This document shows, in pieces, positions 5,982 through 6,695 of a stretch of DNA of 6,695 nt. The stretch spans positions 1 through 6,695 of the forward strand of contig CAMASZ010000065.1 in NCBI GenBank assembly GCA_945861125.1, given 5' to 3'. This stretch comes from Rickettsia typhi. GTDB lineage: Bacteria; Pseudomonadota; Alphaproteobacteria; Rickettsiales; UBA1997. Position 1 is the first letter of the stretch; each line of letters opens with the position of its first letter. The position numbers and the translations under genes are program-made. A model generated the notes under the pieces. The model saw nothing but the letters and a program-made list of their open reading frames with translations, was not told the DNA's origin and ran no database searches.

Positions 5982-6695
5982 ATCTATCGAATTTTAAATC
6001 TAAGATTTCAGCTGGCAATTCACCATCAAACATTTCTATTAAAATTTTATGATTATTTTTTATTTCAGAAGCCGAAGTTAATGGTTGATTACTATTTGAT
6101 TTAATTATGGCATAACCTCGATTAATAGTTTCCTTGTAATGCAATGATTTTAAAGCTTTAGAAATATTATCAAAAGATATCTTTTTTTGATTAATTTCAT
6201 TAAAAATTTTTGAATTAATATTTTCAAAAAGATAGCCATTTTTTTGTTCTAAAAATTTAATTTTTTCATTAAAACTATTTACATCAATTTTTGTGTTTTT
6301 AATTTTTTGATATTTATCTTTTAGTATTGATTCTAGTAAATACAGAGTTTTATTGATATTAAATAAGAATTTTTCTTCAATATGAAATAATATTTTTTTT
6401 GGATCAAGAATATATTTTTGAATATTAATTAAATTAGCATTTCCTTGTGCAATAATATTTTTTGATAAAAAAACCATTCTTTCTTGAAGAGATAATAAAT
6501 TATTTTTCAGATCAGATAAAACAGGGGTAATTAGCTCAACAGAAGCAGTAGGAGTAGGAGCTCTTAAATCAGCAACCAAATCAAGTAGCGTATTATCTGT
6601 TTCATGCCCTATAGCCGAAACAACTGGTATTTCAGATTTAAAAACAGTTCGAATTAACTGTTCATCATTAAATGGCAGAAGATCTTCAAAAGACC
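5974..6695 (-). CDS. xseA: Exodeoxyribonuclease VII large subunit XseA, C-terminal part (runs off the right edge)
   Basis: The frame is open from the right edge to the TAA at 5974-5976, giving about 239 residues, roughly the C-terminal half of XseA. The edge-proximal part reads [18 protein letters not shown], then [16 protein letters not shown] and [14 protein letters not shown], the most conserved block of the family's nuclease domain. A long lysine-rich, coiled-coil-like helical region follows, then the typical end with [14 protein letters not shown] and a short beta-rich tail. With XseB it forms exonuclease VII, which degrades single-stranded DNA to oligonucleotides in repair and recombination. 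A TTG at 6579 lies inside the conserved block and is not a start; the true start is beyond the window. Its last codons overlap the lpxK start. Confidence 0.93.
   Translation of the reverse strand, partial: SFEDLLPFNDEQLIRTVFKSEIPVVSAIGHETDNTLLDLVADLRAPTPTASVELITPVLSDLKNNLLSLQERMVFLSKNIIAQGNANLINIQKYILDPKKILFHIEEKFLFNINKTLYLLESILKDKYQKIKNTKIDVNSFNEKIKFLEQKNGYLFENINSKIFNEINQKKISFDNISKALKSLHYKETINRGYAIIKSNSNQPLTSASEIKNNHKILIEMFDGELPAEILDLKFDRYV

Noticed and set aside
6577..6579. Start of a separate small gene at the TTG at 6579
   Set aside because: The same frame continues to the right edge with strong XseA sequence (GHETD block), so this is an internal leucine codon.

Overview
The window is very AT-rich and carries six recognisable protein-coding genes plus repeat-derived intergenic DNA. 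The gene set is typical of a Gram-negative bacterium: lipid A synthesis, the lipoprotein-sorting ATPase LolD, a CarD-type RNA polymerase-binding protein and an envelope M23 peptidase. The strong A+T bias, lysine/asparagine-rich proteins and palindromic repeats in the spacers suggest an alphaproteobacterial intracellular or endosymbiotic lineage (Rickettsiales or Holosporales-like) that still makes lipid A. That placement is inference from composition and gene content, not a database match.

Layout, left to right. Positions 1-450 hold no intact gene. On the minus strand there is the fragment of a transposase-like helix-turn-helix protein, cut by the window edge, whose reading frame runs without a stop into a palindromic repeat element (149 to about 375). 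A decayed extra piece of the same repeat family follows (about 361-418). Next is a complete M23 peptidase (451-1842, minus, TTG start). A 190-bp divergent spacer separates it from a CarD-family gene (2033-3001, plus) with an unusual lysine-rich head and acidic tail. lolD (3105-3779, plus) follows. Its stop codon sits exactly on the edge of a second repeat element (3779-4015) with perfect 22-bp terminal inverted repeats. On the minus strand, entering from the right edge, is a compact gene string xseA (partial) - lpxK - lpxL (6695 down to 4083), with an 8-bp overlap and then a direct TAA-ATG junction.

Functionally, lpxK and lpxL perform late lipid A steps (4'-phosphorylation and secondary acylation). 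LolD powers lipoprotein release towards the outer membrane, and the M23 protein probably trims peptidoglycan, so most of the window concerns the envelope. XseA (exonuclease VII large subunit) is a co-transcribed housekeeping passenger. The CarD protein is probably a global transcription factor.

The least ordinary parts are the repeat family and the bipolar CarD. The two repeat copies share end sequences and a hairpin unit, but an internal 46-bp block is inverted between them. One copy keeps an open frame fused to a transposase fragment, and the other may supply the terminator of the lpx operon. No CRISPR array, tRNA, rRNA or complete insertion sequence was seen.
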